Positions 27,588-36,289 are shown, counted from the stretch's first letter. The stretch is DNA of 64,000 nucleotides from Amycolatopsis nivea (GCF_004522235.1 NZ_SDLT01000002.1:266025-330024); one strand, 5' to 3'. The notes: a model not told the origin generated them from the letters alone. Made by a program: numbers and translations.

Positions 27588-27634
27588 CTACTGGCTGGTT
27601 ACGACACCACCCGCCCGACTTGACGGTGCTCGCG

Positions 27635-29017
27635 TTATCCAGCCTCGGACATCGCGTCTTCCTTCGGCTCCGACGGCGTTGCCCTGCGGTGGAACCAAAA
27701 CAGCCCGCACAACACCGCCAGCCACACGACCCCAACGAGCAGCGCCAGGCGGGTGTCCTCGGCGAACGCCATCACCACGAAGATGAACACCATGAACACC
27801 ATCGTCAGAACCTGGCCCACCGGCCAAAACGGCACCGGGAACTCCAGATCAGCGGCAGACGAGCGACGCCGTGAACGGTAGTGCGTAAGCAGGATCATGA
27901 ACCAAACCCACACCGTCGCAAAGGTGCCCACCGAAGCGATCAGCAGGAAAGCACTGTCCGGCAACAGGTAGTTCAAGACAACAGCCAAACTCAGCGCAGC
28001 AGCAACCACCAGGACAGTCATCCACGGGATGCCATTACGCGTAACCCGGGCCATCACAGCAGGGGCTTGGCCGCGTCGAGCCAGGCCATAGATCATTCGG
28101 CCGGCACCGAAGATGTCGCTGTTGATCGCGGACAACGCCGCGGTCACCACGACGATGTTCAAAACCGTTGCGGCGGAGTGCAATCCCAGACCGGCGAAGA
28201 TTTGGACGAAGGGGCTTCCGGAAGTGCTGATCGTGTTCCACGGGTTCAGCATCATGATGATCGCCAGGGTCGCCACGTAGAAAAGCAGAACCCGGACGGG
28301 GACCGTATTGACTGCTTTCGGCATGGCGGTGCGCGGGTCTTCGGATTCGGCAGCGGTGAGGCCCAAAATCTCCGTGCCGCCGAAGGCGAACATCACCAAG
28401 GCGAACGAAGCGATGAAACCGCTTACCCCATTGGGGAACCAGCCGCCGTGGGACCAGAGGTTGGTCACGCTGCCGGAACTCGAACCCAGGCCGAAGATCA
28501 GGATTGCCGCGCCGCCGAGGATCATCGCTACGATGGCGACTACCTTGACCAGCGTGAACCAAAACTCCAGTTCACCGTAAACCCGTACGCTCACCAGGTT
28601 CGCGGCGGCGATGACCAGGATCGTCAGCACCACCCAGATCCACCGTGGCACATCGGGGAACCAGAATCCCATGTACACAGCCAAAGCCGTGACATCGGCG
28701 ACGCAAACGATCACCATCTCGAACGCGTACGTCCAGCCGGTCAGGAAACCTGCCAAGGGACCCAGGTGCTTTCGTGCGTATTCGCCGAAAGAACCGGGCG
28801 CGGGATCGTTGACGGCCATTTCGCCCAAAGCGCGCAGCACGAAGAAAATCGCCGCGCCGCCAATGAGATACGCGAGCAGCACCGACGGTCCGGCCTTGGC
28901 GATCGTGTCCGAGGAGCCGTAGAACAATCCGGTGCCGATCGCCGAACCTAGGGCGATGAACCGGATGTGCCTGCCGTTCAACCGGCGGCTCAACCCGTCC
29001 CCGGACTTCGTCGTCAT
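27635..29017 (-). CDS. APC-family amino-acid permease
   Basis: The 460-residue integral membrane protein has about 12 transmembrane helices and the amino-acid/polyamine/organocation signatures: [20 protein letters not shown] at TM1 (the broken helix with GSAIGTGLF), the conserved [15 protein letters not shown] segment, and [19 protein letters not shown] around TM6. These features place it in the amino-acid transporter subgroup that contains GabP, AnsP, ProY and LysP; the exact substrate is not determinable. It stands alone, transcribed towards the vapBC region, with gene debris directly at its 3' end. Confidence 0.92.
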   Translation of the reverse strand: MTTKSGDGLSRRLNGRHIRFIALGSAIGTGLFYGSSDTIAKAGPSVLLAYLIGGAAIFFVLRALGEMAVNDPAPGSFGEYARKHLGPLAGFLTGWTYAFEMVIVCVADVTALAVYMGFWFPDVPRWIWVVLTILVIAAANLVSVRVYGELEFWFTLVKVVAIVAMILGGAAILIFGLGSSSGSVTNLWSHGGWFPNGVSGFIASFALVMFAFGGTEILGLTAAESEDPRTAMPKAVNTVPVRVLLFYVATLAIIMMLNPWNTISTSGSPFVQIFAGLGLHSAATVLNIVVVTAALSAINSDIFGAGRMIYGLARRGQAPAVMARVTRNGIPWMTVLVVAAALSLAVVLNYLLPDSAFLLIASVGTFATVWVWFMILLTHYRSRRRSSAADLEFPVPFWPVGQVLTMVFMVFIFVVMAFAEDTRLALLVGVVWLAVLCGLFWFHRRATPSEPKEDAMSEAG

Positions 29018-29145
29018 CGACGGAACCTCCCGAAATCAGTGGCCCGCGTGCGAGCGGGTCGGCACAGTAGAACTGATCCGGCCCGGACCGCCCAACCAAC
29101 GACTCCCGGAAAGCGTCTGCGATTTCAGACAGTCCACAAAGGACG

Positions 29146-29796
29146 TCAGCCTTCCACCAATTCCCACGGCGCGCCCGGCTCCGCGCGGTCGAACACCTGG
29201 CCCGGCGCGGCGAGCAAGGCTGGCACGACGTCCGGGTACAGCTGCACGACGTGTTCCAGTTCCAGGCCCTCCACCTCGAAATCCTCCGCCTCGGGGACCT
29301 CGAAGCCGACGAACAGCCACGTGCCGTCCTGCTCGCGCACGACCTGGCGGACTGCCCGCGCCGGCGCGTCGGCGGTCGTGCCGATTTCGGTCAACCCGGT
29401 GCTCAGCTGGACTTCTTCCAGCGGCGAACCGGGGTGCGTCCAGGCGGCGATCCGGGCCTCCTGGTGCACGAGATCCTCGTCCACGTCGTCAGAGTCCGAC
29501 ACCGAGCTGAGCAGCCAGGTGCGGCGGTCCGGGTCCCAGTCCGCGGCCATCCCGGGCGGCACGTCGGCCAGCGCGACCAGGTGCGGCAACAGGGTCACCG
29601 CCGCGCGCAGGGCCGTCGCGCCGAACAGCTGGCGGTTGACCTCCATGTCCTCTTCGAACTCGGCGCCGTCGCTGATGAACCAGTCGTCGTCATCGTCCAG
29701 GACGACGAAGGCCAGGTTCTCCGGGTGATCCACCAGGTCGTGCGCGATGATCACCGGGGATTCCGGGTCCTGTCGCAGCGGCCATTGCTCGGACAT
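29146..29796 (-). CDS. DUF2185/Imm33-like protein, second of a tandem pair
   Basis: The 216-residue acidic cytosolic protein resembles the DUF2185/immunity-protein-33 fold in its N-terminal half: DDDWFISDGAEFEED corresponds to the WxFxSGDE motif, and LLPHLVALADVPPGMAADWD to the D/LP-x-LxxL-P-G-xA motif. The C-terminal half (about 115-216) has GSPLEEVQLSTGLTEIG and GTWLFVGFEVPEAED. It is 40-50% similar by eye to the gene just upstream and starts two bases after that gene's stop, so it is a tandem duplicate in one operon. The ATG at 29796 has a GGGGAGTGA ribosome-binding site; the longer frame is not protein-like. The family link is moderate and no partner toxin is present. Confidence 0.7.
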   Translation of the reverse strand: MSEQWPLRQDPESPVIIAHDLVDHPENLAFVVLDDDDDWFISDGAEFEEDMEVNRQLFGATALRAAVTLLPHLVALADVPPGMAADWDPDRRTWLLSSVSDSDDVDEDLVHQEARIAAWTHPGSPLEEVQLSTGLTEIGTTADAPARAVRQVVREQDGTWLFVGFEVPEAEDFEVEGLELEHVVQLYPDVVPALLAAPGQVFDRAEPGAPWELVEG

Positions 29797-29798
29797 GC

Positions 29799-30467
29799 TC
29801 ACTCCCCGTCGTCGATTACGTGCAGCCACTCGGCATCCGGAGCCTCGCGGAAGAACACCTCGCCCGGTTCCGCGTCCAGCAGTTCGACCACCTCCGGGTA
29901 CAGCTGCGCCACGTGCCCGACCTCCAGGGTGTCAACCTCGACCTCGGTCTGCTCGTCGGGATCCGGCACCTCGAAGCCGACGAACATCCACGTGCCGTCT
30001 TCTTCCCGGCTGACGTACCGCACGCCGCGCGCTGGTGCGTCCGGCGCGGTGCTGATCTCCATCAACCCCAGGCTGAGGTTCACCTCGTCCATCGGCGACC
30101 CGGCGTGCGGCCAAGCCGCGGCGCGAGCCTCCCGGTACGCGCGGGCCTCGTCGTCATCGCTCGGCACGAGCGGCGAAATCAGCACCCAGGACGCGTTGCC
30201 GGCGTCCCACTCCGCGCCCATCCCGGCGGGCAGCTTCCCCAGCGCCGACAGCTGCGGCAGCAGCTCGACGACGTCGTGGAGGCACATCGTGGCGAACTGT
30301 TCCTCGTCCAGCTCCGGATCCTCGCCGAACTCCGTGCCGTCGCTGACGAACCAGCCTTCCTCGTCGTCGAGCAGCACGTGATCGAGCTGCTCCGGATGCT
30401 CGATCAGCCCGCGCGCGACGAGCACCGCCGCGTGCGGTTCCTGCCCCATCGGCCAGTCCTCGGACAT
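29799..30467 (-). CDS. DUF2185/Imm33-like protein, first of a tandem pair
   Basis: This 222-residue protein is the upstream paralogue of the gene ending at 29146. They share the opening MSE-WP-x-Q-P, EEGWFVSDGTEFGED, ELLPQLSALGKLPAGMGAEW, AGSPMDEVNLSLGLMEIS, DGTWMFVGFEVPDPDE and a C-terminal AQLYPEVVELLDAEPGEVF. The N-terminal half is DUF2185-like. The start at 30467 is chosen by alignment with the paralogue and a GGGGAGCGG ribosome-binding site. Function is unknown; immunity or regulatory roles are possible. Both proteins are strongly acidic and have no signal peptide. Confidence 0.7.
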   Translation of the reverse strand: MSEDWPMGQEPHAAVLVARGLIEHPEQLDHVLLDDEEGWFVSDGTEFGEDPELDEEQFATMCLHDVVELLPQLSALGKLPAGMGAEWDAGNASWVLISPLVPSDDDEARAYREARAAAWPHAGSPMDEVNLSLGLMEISTAPDAPARGVRYVSREEDGTWMFVGFEVPDPDEQTEVEVDTLEVGHVAQLYPEVVELLDAEPGEVFFREAPDAEWLHVIDDGE

Positions 30468-30581
30468 ACCCGCTCCCCACCTCGTGTCCACGTGCGCGCC
30501 CATCCCACCAGACCCGCCCGCTCAGGTGCACAGCGCGTCTCCGGCAGGAAATTCCACGAACGTTGGATTAGGCTCGGCGGC

Positions 30582-30959
30582 ATGGTGCTGCCCGAACGTC
30601 TCGCCCGGTTCAACCGCGTGGTCACCAACCGGGTCACGAAACCCTTCGCCGACAAACTGCCCGGATTCGGGGTGATCGTGCACCGCGGCCGCAAGTCCGG
30701 CCGCGAATTCCGCACCCCGCTCAACGTCTTCCGCACCGACGACGGATTCGTCGTCGCGCTCACCTACGGACCGGACGCGGACTGGGTCCGCAACGTCCGC
30801 GCCGCGGGCGAGGCGGAGGTGATCACGCGCGGCCGTAAATACCGCGTGCGCGATCCGGAACTCGTGCATGATGAATCGCGCCGGCCGATGCCGCCCGGGG
30901 TGCGCCAGTTCCTCGGGCTGGTCGGCGTCACGGATTTCCTTGTGCTGAAACGAGAATGA
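30582..30959 (+). CDS. Deazaflavin (F420)-dependent nitroreductase-family protein (DUF385)
   Basis: The 125-residue protein matches the DDN/FDOR split-barrel family, which uses F420 or related flavins: GFGVIVHRGRKSGREFRTPL and DGFVVALTYGPDADWVRNVR are the two family hallmarks, with the G-R-K-S-G loop contacting the cofactor phosphate. The start at 30582 follows a TAGGCT hexamer (30569-30574) by seven bases, indicating a leaderless transcript. It is followed 12 bases later by a GNAT gene on the same strand. Substrate unknown; family members reduce quinones, nitroimidazoles or biliverdin. Confidence 0.9.
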   Translation: MVLPERLARFNRVVTNRVTKPFADKLPGFGVIVHRGRKSGREFRTPLNVFRTDDGFVVALTYGPDADWVRNVRAAGEAEVITRGRKYRVRDPELVHDESRRPMPPGVRQFLGLVGVTDFLVLKRE

Positions 30960-30971
30960 GGGGGAGCGCGG

Positions 30972-31502
30972 ATGCTTACGGGGAAGCTGGTCCGGCTGCG
31001 GGCGATCGAACCTTCGGACGCCGAATCGTTTTACCGCTGGATCCACGACCCGGAGGTGGGCCGGTACATGACCGGCGACCATCCCCGTTCGCTCGCGCAG
31101 CTGCGCAAATGGGGAGAGGAACGCCCCGTCAACAAGTACGAGAACGTCGCGCTCGGCATCGAATCCCTCGAAACGGGCAAGCTGATCGGTGCCGTCGACC
31201 TGCGCGACGCCAGCCCAGAGATCGGCCGCGCCGAGCTGGACATCTACATCGGCGAGACCGACCACTGGGACGGCGGGTACGGCACCGAGGCGTTGAAACT
31301 CATGTGCCGCTACGGGTTCAACGTGATGCGGCTGCACCTGATCGCGCTCTGGGTCGTCGCCGAGAACGAGCGCGCCCGGCACGTCTACCGCAAGGTCGGG
31401 TTCGTGGAGGACGGCAGGCACCGCGAATGCCATCGCGGGCCCGACGGCCAGTACCACGACATGTATCTGATGAGCCTGCTCGAGCCGGAACTGAACGACT
31501 GA
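30972..31502 (+). CDS. GNAT acetyltransferase, RimJ/RimL-like
   Basis: The 176-residue protein starts LTGKLVRLRAIEPSDAESFY, the opening of the RimJ/L-SpeG-like GNAT group, with an acetyl-CoA motif at ETDHWDGGYGTEALKLM and the late signature NERARHVYRKVGFVEDGRHR. It may acetylate a protein N-terminus, a polyamine or an antibiotic amino group; the substrate cannot be assigned. A GGGGGAG ribosome-binding site precedes the ATG. It probably shares a transcript with the DUF385 gene upstream and ends one base before the convergent GlsB-like gene. Confidence 0.91.
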   Translation: MLTGKLVRLRAIEPSDAESFYRWIHDPEVGRYMTGDHPRSLAQLRKWGEERPVNKYENVALGIESLETGKLIGAVDLRDASPEIGRAELDIYIGETDHWDGGYGTEALKLMCRYGFNVMRLHLIALWVVAENERARHVYRKVGFVEDGRHRECHRGPDGQYHDMYLMSLLEPELND

Positions 31503-31503
31503 G

Positions 31504-31779
31504 CTAGCTCTTGACCTGCCGCTTGCCCCACAGGCTCGCGGCGAGCGTCACGCCGATCGCGGCGAGCACGACCTGGGTGATGATTTCCAGCCAGTCGATG
31601 CCCTTGGTGTCCGCGTAGCCGATGCCGCGCGCGATCGCGGTGCCGACGAACGCGGCCACGATGCCGACGATGATCGTCAGCCAGATCGGGATGGATTGTT
31701 TGCCAGGTGCGACCAGCTTGCCGAGCAGGCCGAGGATCAGGCCGATCACGACCGCGCTGATGATGCCGGAAACCGCCAT
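31504..31779 (-). CDS. GlsB/YeaQ/YmgE-family small membrane protein
   Basis: The 91-residue protein has three predicted transmembrane helices and the family pattern: VIGLILGLLGKLVAPGKQSI, then IPIWLTIIVGIVAAFVGTAI and VVLAAIGVTLAASL. It belongs to the transglycosylase-associated (misnamed) stress-induced family. An AAGGAG ribosome-binding site precedes the ATG. No neighbour suggests a function. Confidence 0.92.
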   Translation of the reverse strand: MAVSGIISAVVIGLILGLLGKLVAPGKQSIPIWLTIIVGIVAAFVGTAIARGIGYADTKGIDWLEIITQVVLAAIGVTLAASLWGKRQVKS

Positions 31780-31886
31780 GCCGAACTCCTTCTGCCGAGA
31801 GGACCGGGCCCGACCGGTTTAGCCCGGAACCCGTGGGTTCAAACCCGGCTTACCGCCCGCATGGGGCCACCGCCACCGGAAGCACG

Positions 31887-31924
31887 AAAAATGCCCCGGT
31901 CCGGGTGCGGAGCGGGGCATTTTT
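31887..31924 (-). terminator. Hairpin terminator after the acyl-CoA dehydrogenase gene
   Basis: AAAAATGCCCC (31887-31897) pairs with GGGGCATTTTT (31914-31924) across a 16-base loop, with T-runs on either strand. It ends the transcript of the acyl-CoA dehydrogenase gene (stop at 31938). Confidence 0.85.
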
Positions 31925-31937
31925 CCAGCCAGTGCGA

Positions 31938-33782
31938 TCAGAACGCGGCTTCGTCGATCTCCATGAGCGCGTTGTCCGCGGCCTCCACGATGGCGCGGCG
32001 CGAGGTCAGCTCCGGCAGCACGCTCTTCGCGAAGAACGACGCCACCGCCAGCTTGCCCTCGTAGAACGGCTTGTCCTTGGCCGACGCGCCGTTGTCGAGC
32101 TTGGCCAGCGCGACCTCGGCACCCTGCAGCAGCTTCCAGCCGACCAGCAGGTCGCCGACCGACATCAGCAGCCGCACGGTGTGCTGGCCGACCTTGTTGA
32201 TGTTCTGCGGGTCTTCCTGCGACGAGGTCAGGTAGCCGATCAGCGAGCCCAGCATGCCCTGGGTGTCCTCGAGCGCCTGCTTGAGCAGCGCGCGCTCGTT
32301 CTTGAGCCGGCCGTTGCCCGCCTCGGACTCGATGAACTTGGTGATCTCGCCCGCGACGAACGCGAGCGCCTGGCCCTTGTCGCGGACGATCTTGCGGAAG
32401 AAGAAGTCCAGCGACTGGATCGCCGTGGTGCCCTCGTACAGCGAGTCGATCTTCGCGTCGCGGATGTACTGCTCGATCGGGTAGTCCTGGAGGAAGCCGG
32501 AACCGCCCAGCGTCTGCAGCGACTGCACGAGCTGCTCGGTGGCGCGCTCGGAGCCGACGCCCTTGACGATCGGCAGCAGCAGGTCGTTGACGCCGTGTGC
32601 CAGCTTCAGCGCGGCCTCGTCACCCTCGCCGGTCCACAGCTGGTCCTGGAACGACGCGGTGTACAGGTAGATCGCGCGCAGGCCCTCGGCGTACGCCTTC
32701 TGCAGCATCAGCGAACGACGCACGTCGGGGTGGTGCGTGATCGTGACGCGCGGCGCGGCCTTGTTCAGCATGTTCGGCAGGTCAGCGCCCTGCACGCGCT
32801 CCTTGGCGTACTCGAGCGCGTTCAGGTAACCGGTGGACAGCGTGGCGATCGCCTTGGTGCCGACCATCATCCGGGCGTACTCGATGACCTGGAACATCTG
32901 CGCGATGCCGTCGTGCACCTCGCCGAGCAGCCAGCCCTTCGCCGGGGTGCCGTGCTGGCCGAAGGTCAGCTCGCACGTGGTGGACACCTTGATGCCCATC
33001 TTGTGCTCGATGTTGGTGACGAAGGCGCCGTTGCGCTCGCCCAGCTCGCCGGTCTTGGAGTCGAAGTGGAACTTCGGGACCAGGAACAGCGACAGGCCCT
33101 TGGTGCCCGGCTTGGTCTCGATGCCGGGACCCTCGGGACGGGCCAGCACCAGGTGCATGATGTTCTCGACCATGTCGTTCTCGGCCGAGGTGATGAACCG
33201 CTTCACGCCGTCGATGTGCCAGGAGCCGTCCTCCTGCTTGACCGCCTTGGTGCGGCCGGCGCCGACGTCCGAACCGGCGTCCGGCTCGGTGAGCACCATG
33301 GTGGCTCCCCAGCCGCGGTCGATCATCAGCTGAGCCCAGTGCTTCTGCTCTTCGGTGCCGTTCTTGTCCACGATCATGGCGAAGTTCGGACCCGCCAGGT
33401 ACATGAACAGCGGGGCGTTCGCGCCGAGGATCAGCTCGGCCGCGGCCCACTGCACCGTCGGGGGCAGGCCGAAGCCGCCCAGCTCGTTGGTGAGGCCGAG
33501 CCGCCACCATTCGCCGTCGACGAGCGCCTTGTAGCTCTTCTTGAACGAGTCGGGGATCGTCACGCTGAACGTCTTGGGGTCGTACACCGGCGGGTTGCGG
33601 TCCGCGTCGGCGTAGGACTCGGCGAGCGGGCCGGTGGCGAGGTTGTTCAGCTCCGACAGCACGCCGCGGGCGGTCTCCTCGTCCGATTCGGCGAGCACGC
33701 CCTTCCCGAGCCGTTCCTGCACGCCGAGTACCTCGAAGAGGTTGAACTCCAGGTCTCGGACGTTGCTCTTGTAGTGGCCCAT
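31938..33782 (-). CDS. Acyl-CoA dehydrogenase, FadE5-like
   Basis: The 614-residue flavoprotein catalyses the first, alpha-beta-dehydrogenation step of fatty-acid oxidation. Its opening [20 protein letters not shown] is nearly that of mycobacterial FadE5, a broad-chain-length enzyme, and the length fits the large ACAD subgroup. Typical motifs are [15 protein letters not shown] (FAD/substrate site), [13 protein letters not shown], and the C-terminal [15 protein letters not shown], where catalytic glutamate is expected. The ribosome-binding site is GGAGTGA. Two TTAC-N6-GTAA operator copies lie 49-86 bases upstream. Electrons would leave through ETF and the EtfD-like protein encoded at 11.6 kb. 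Confidence 0.94.
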   Translation of the reverse strand: MGHYKSNVRDLEFNLFEVLGVQERLGKGVLAESDEETARGVLSELNNLATGPLAESYADADRNPPVYDPKTFSVTIPDSFKKSYKALVDGEWWRLGLTNELGGFGLPPTVQWAAAELILGANAPLFMYLAGPNFAMIVDKNGTEEQKHWAQLMIDRGWGATMVLTEPDAGSDVGAGRTKAVKQEDGSWHIDGVKRFITSAENDMVENIMHLVLARPEGPGIETKPGTKGLSLFLVPKFHFDSKTGELGERNGAFVTNIEHKMGIKVSTTCELTFGQHGTPAKGWLLGEVHDGIAQMFQVIEYARMMVGTKAIATLSTGYLNALEYAKERVQGADLPNMLNKAAPRVTITHHPDVRRSLMLQKAYAEGLRAIYLYTASFQDQLWTGEGDEAALKLAHGVNDLLLPIVKGVGSERATEQLVQSLQTLGGSGFLQDYPIEQYIRDAKIDSLYEGTTAIQSLDFFFRKIVRDKGQALAFVAGEITKFIESEAGNGRLKNERALLKQALEDTQGMLGSLIGYLTSSQEDPQNINKVGQHTVRLLMSVGDLLVGWKLLQGAEVALAKLDNGASAKDKPFYEGKLAVASFFAKSVLPELTSRRAIVEAADNALMEIDEAAF

Positions 33783-33830
33783 GTCGTCACTCCGTGTCGT
33801 GTTCGGCTTTCCGGCCGGGCACTGGCTCCC

Positions 33831-33868
33831 TTACTCGCCGGTAACATCAGGATATTACCTACCAGTAA
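33831..33868. promoter_or_regulatory. Two TTAC-N6-GTAA operator copies upstream of the FadE5-like gene
   Basis: TTACTCGCCGGTAA (33831-33844) and TTACCTACCAGTAA (33855-33868) are two imperfect palindromes whose start points are 24 bases apart. The shared form TTACYYRCCRGTAA and the position just upstream of a beta-oxidation gene suggest a TetR-type fatty-acid regulator encoded elsewhere. Confidence 0.75.
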
Positions 33869-33941
33869 CCAGAGCAAGCGAATCCGCCCTTCCAGGGGGT
33901 GGATATTCGCGCGGAATGACGGGTCGACCAGGGGGCCGGGC

Positions 33942-34730
33942 TCACCGCGTGCCGCGCGCCACGGCCTCCTGCACGGCCGGCGGCCCGGCGCTGTCGTCGA
34001 GCTGGGGGACCAGGATGCCGCTGCGGAACGCGATGGTCACCGCGTGTGTCCGGTCGCGGGCGGAGAGCTTGCGCAGAATGCTCTTCACGTGGGTCCGCAC
34101 GGTTTCCACGGACAGGAAGAGCAGCTTCGCGATCCCCGAGTTCTCCAGCCCTTCGGCGACGAGCTGCAAAACCTGGTACTCGCGCCGGGACAGCGGCATG
34201 GCGCCCTTGGGCTGCACGAGGTGGCCGTCGACCGGAGCGGCTCTTGGCGACGGCTCGCGTTTGGGCCGTGCGGTGAGCGCGGACAGCGCCGGGTCGATGT
34301 AGCGCCGGTCGTGGTGCGCGCGCCGGACCGCCTCGGCGAGCCGCCGGGAATCGACCGCACGCGGAACGATGGCGTGCGCGCCCGCCCCGATGGCGGCGGC
34401 GAGGTACTGCTGGGTGCGGTTGGTGTCGCGCACGAGGGTGACCAGCACGAGTGCCGGATCGCCCGCGTTGAGCAGCTTCGCGAGATGGCAGTTGGGGTCC
34501 AGCGCGGAGTCGAGGATCACGACGTCCGGCCGGACCTGCTCGCACAACTGCATCGCCGCGTGGTGGCTCGCCGCCTGGCCGGACCAGTGCAGGCCCAGCG
34601 TGCGGTGCACCATCGCCGCGATGCCCTCGCGGAAAATCGGGATCGGGTCGACGACCGCGACCCCCAGGCTTCGACCGCCGGCTGGCTGACCGGCCGACAT
34701 GGGCGTTCGGTGGGGCTCGATGCCACGCAT
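33942..34730 (-). CDS. Atypical response regulator with LuxR DNA-binding domain
   Basis: The 262-residue protein has a receiver-like domain (about 20-140) and a LuxR/GerE helix-turn-helix (about 190-250: LSRREYQVLQLVAEGLENSG, then SVETVRTHVKSILRKLSARD). The receiver keeps an aspartate in the phosphoacceptor strand (VVILDSAL). It has lost one of the two N-terminal acidic residues (VVDPIPIF) and the switch lysine (AIVPRAV instead of LLKD). It may therefore work without phosphorylation. No histidine kinase is adjacent. The ATG at 34730 is chosen because GGAGG sits 6 bases upstream; the frame extends further but is proline/arginine-rich and unlikely. Confidence 0.85.
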   Translation of the reverse strand: MRGIEPHRTPMSAGQPAGGRSLGVAVVDPIPIFREGIAAMVHRTLGLHWSGQAASHHAAMQLCEQVRPDVVILDSALDPNCHLAKLLNAGDPALVLVTLVRDTNRTQQYLAAAIGAGAHAIVPRAVDSRRLAEAVRRAHHDRRYIDPALSALTARPKREPSPRAAPVDGHLVQPKGAMPLSRREYQVLQLVAEGLENSGIAKLLFLSVETVRTHVKSILRKLSARDRTHAVTIAFRSGILVPQLDDSAGPPAVQEAVARGTR

Positions 34731-34976
34731 CTCGGGCCTCCGTCCATCTCGGTCGCTCCCGGTGACCGGCACGCCCCCTCGGCGTGCCCGCCGGTCCCCC
34801 CTGCCGGAACCGGCCGGGAACGACACCTTGTCCCTGGTTCGACTCCGCCGAGAGCAGCTTGTGACGCGGTTTCCCCCTCATGGCCGTAACGGCTGGTCGC
34901 GGCAAACTCTGAGTAGAAAATCGGCCGGGAAATGCGGGGGAACGGCGCAGCGAGGGTCCGCCCGACTGGGTTAGCT
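34731..34976. other. Intergenic region between the orphan regulator and mug
   Basis: About 246 bases that should contain the regulator promoter. I see no convincing hexamer pair, hairpin or inverted repeat longer than 8 bases. Open frames crossing it on both strands lack ribosome-binding sites. Confidence 0.4.
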
Positions 34977-35555
34977 CTACTGAGGGTTTACCTGCTCGGG
35001 TGAATCTCCGATGACCGCCTGTGCGCGCAGCCGACCGAACTCCCCGGCGAGCGTTTTCGGGGTCCAATGGGCGTTCAGACCGCTCGGATTGGGCAGCAGC
35101 CACACCCGAGTCGTCCCGATTGTCCGGTCTTGCGGCCCGACCGCGGCCCGCCGATCGCCGAACGCGACGCGGTAGGCGGTGATTCCCACCACTGCCAGCC
35201 AGCGCGGACGGTACTTCTCGACCTTCTCGGTCAGGATCTGCCCGCCCTCGCGGAGTTCGTCGTCGGTCAGCTCGTCGGCGCGAGCGGTGGTGCGGGCCAC
35301 GACGTTGGTGATGCCGAGGCCGAGGTCGAGAAGTTCGTCCTGCTCGCTCGGGTCCAGCAGGCGCGGGGTGAACCCGCTGGCGTGCAACGCGGGCCAGAAG
35401 CGGTTGCCGGGACGGGCGAAGTGCAGGCCGAGCGCGCCGGAGTAGAGGCCGGGGTTGATGCCGCAGAACAGCACGTTCAGGTTCGGGGCCAGGACGTCCG
35501 GGATGGTGGTCCCGTGCGCGGCGGCTTGTTCGGCCTTGGTGGGTTTGGCGGGCAT
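34977..35555 (-). CDS. mug: G/U mismatch-specific uracil/thymine DNA glycosylase (Mug)
   Basis: Mug removes uracil, ethenocytosine or thymine from G:U/G:T mispairs in base-excision repair. The 192-residue protein has the UDG family 2 motif 1 as LFCGINPGLYSG (about 29-40, with Asn as the catalytic-site residue) and motif 2 as LPNPSGLNAHW (about 150). Both match MUG rather than Ung. The N-terminus has a basic tail (MPAKPTKAEQ). It diverges from the methyltransferase gene with only 29 bases between starts. Confidence 0.93.
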   Translation of the reverse strand: MPAKPTKAEQAAAHGTTIPDVLAPNLNVLFCGINPGLYSGALGLHFARPGNRFWPALHASGFTPRLLDPSEQDELLDLGLGITNVVARTTARADELTDDELREGGQILTEKVEKYRPRWLAVVGITAYRVAFGDRRAAVGPQDRTIGTTRVWLLPNPSGLNAHWTPKTLAGEFGRLRAQAVIGDSPEQVNPQ

Positions 35556-35584
35556 GGCTCCAGTTTCCCGGCAAGCTGAGCGGT
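35556..35584. promoter_or_regulatory. Compact 29-bp divergent promoter region between mug and methyltransferase
   Basis: Both starts must be served from 29 bases plus coding DNA. CAAGCT at 35572-35577 is seven bases before the + strand ATG (a leaderless-type position). The mug ATG has a TGGAGCC ribosome-binding site. Confidence 0.4.
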
Positions 35585-36223
35585 ATGAGCGTGACGCCTG
35601 ACGGCTGCCCGGTCGACCTGTATCTGGAGCTGCCCGCCGCCGGCGAGCCGGAGGCGATTCACGGTGCGATCCCGGCTGGTGCCGCGGTTCTTGAACTCGG
35701 CTGCGGAACAGGCCGCGTGACGCATCCGCTGCTCGCGTTCGGACATCCGGTGGTCGCGGTCGACGAATCGGCGGAGATGCTCGCGCACGTCGCGGGCGCG
35801 GAGACCGTCCGCGCGCGCATCGATGAGCTCCAGCTGGACCGGCGGTTCCCGGTCGTCGTGCTCGGCAGCCACCTGGTCAACGGGCCGGATCGGCAGGCGC
35901 TGCTGGCGGCGGCACGGCGGCATCTGACTCCGGACGGGCAGTTGCTGGTCGAATGGCATCCGCCCGCCTGGTTCGATCAGGTCGCCGACGGCTCGGGCGG
36001 GCAGCTGGGCGACGTGCGCATCGCCCTCGAAGACGTCCGCCGCGACGGCGACCGGCTCTCCGCCACCGTCGCCTACTCGCTCGGCGACCGAACCTGGAAA
36101 CAGCCCTTCACCTGCGAAAACTTCCCTCTCGAACCAGCACTCGGACAAGCCGGGCTGAAGTTCGGGCGCTGGGTCACCGCTGAGCGGGATTGGTTCTCCG
36201 CACGACCTTCGAACGCGGGGTAG
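35585..36223 (+). CDS. Class I SAM-dependent methyltransferase
   Basis: The 212-residue protein carries SAM motif I as AVLELGCGTGRVTHPLL (about 34-50), the acidic residue after strand beta2 in VVAVDESAEML, and a post-II segment VVVLGSHLVNGP. It is of the small Methyltransf_25/11 type. The C-terminus (about 120-212) shows WHPPAWFDQVADG, which could form the acceptor pocket. Substrate cannot be inferred; neighbours are DNA repair and membrane genes, with no pathway context. Confidence 0.9.
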   Translation: MSVTPDGCPVDLYLELPAAGEPEAIHGAIPAGAAVLELGCGTGRVTHPLLAFGHPVVAVDESAEMLAHVAGAETVRARIDELQLDRRFPVVVLGSHLVNGPDRQALLAAARRHLTPDGQLLVEWHPPAWFDQVADGSGGQLGDVRIALEDVRRDGDRLSATVAYSLGDRTWKQPFTCENFPLEPALGQAGLKFGRWVTAERDWFSARPSNAG

Positions 36224-36289
36224 CCAACCCGACACCGGGCTCGGTAGCCTGTGTGATCTCTCGCACAACGGCGTCGATGAGGAGAGCAC

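Noticed and set aside
31835..31860. T-arm-like string GGGTTCAAACCC
   Set aside because: No acceptor, D or anticodon arms can be folded around it, so it is not a tRNA or a convincing tRNA fragment.
31833..34889. 1018-codon + strand open frame across the acyl-CoA dehydrogenase
   Set aside because: Antisense to a clear FadE5-like gene and passes through the terminator and both operators; no protein family resemblance.
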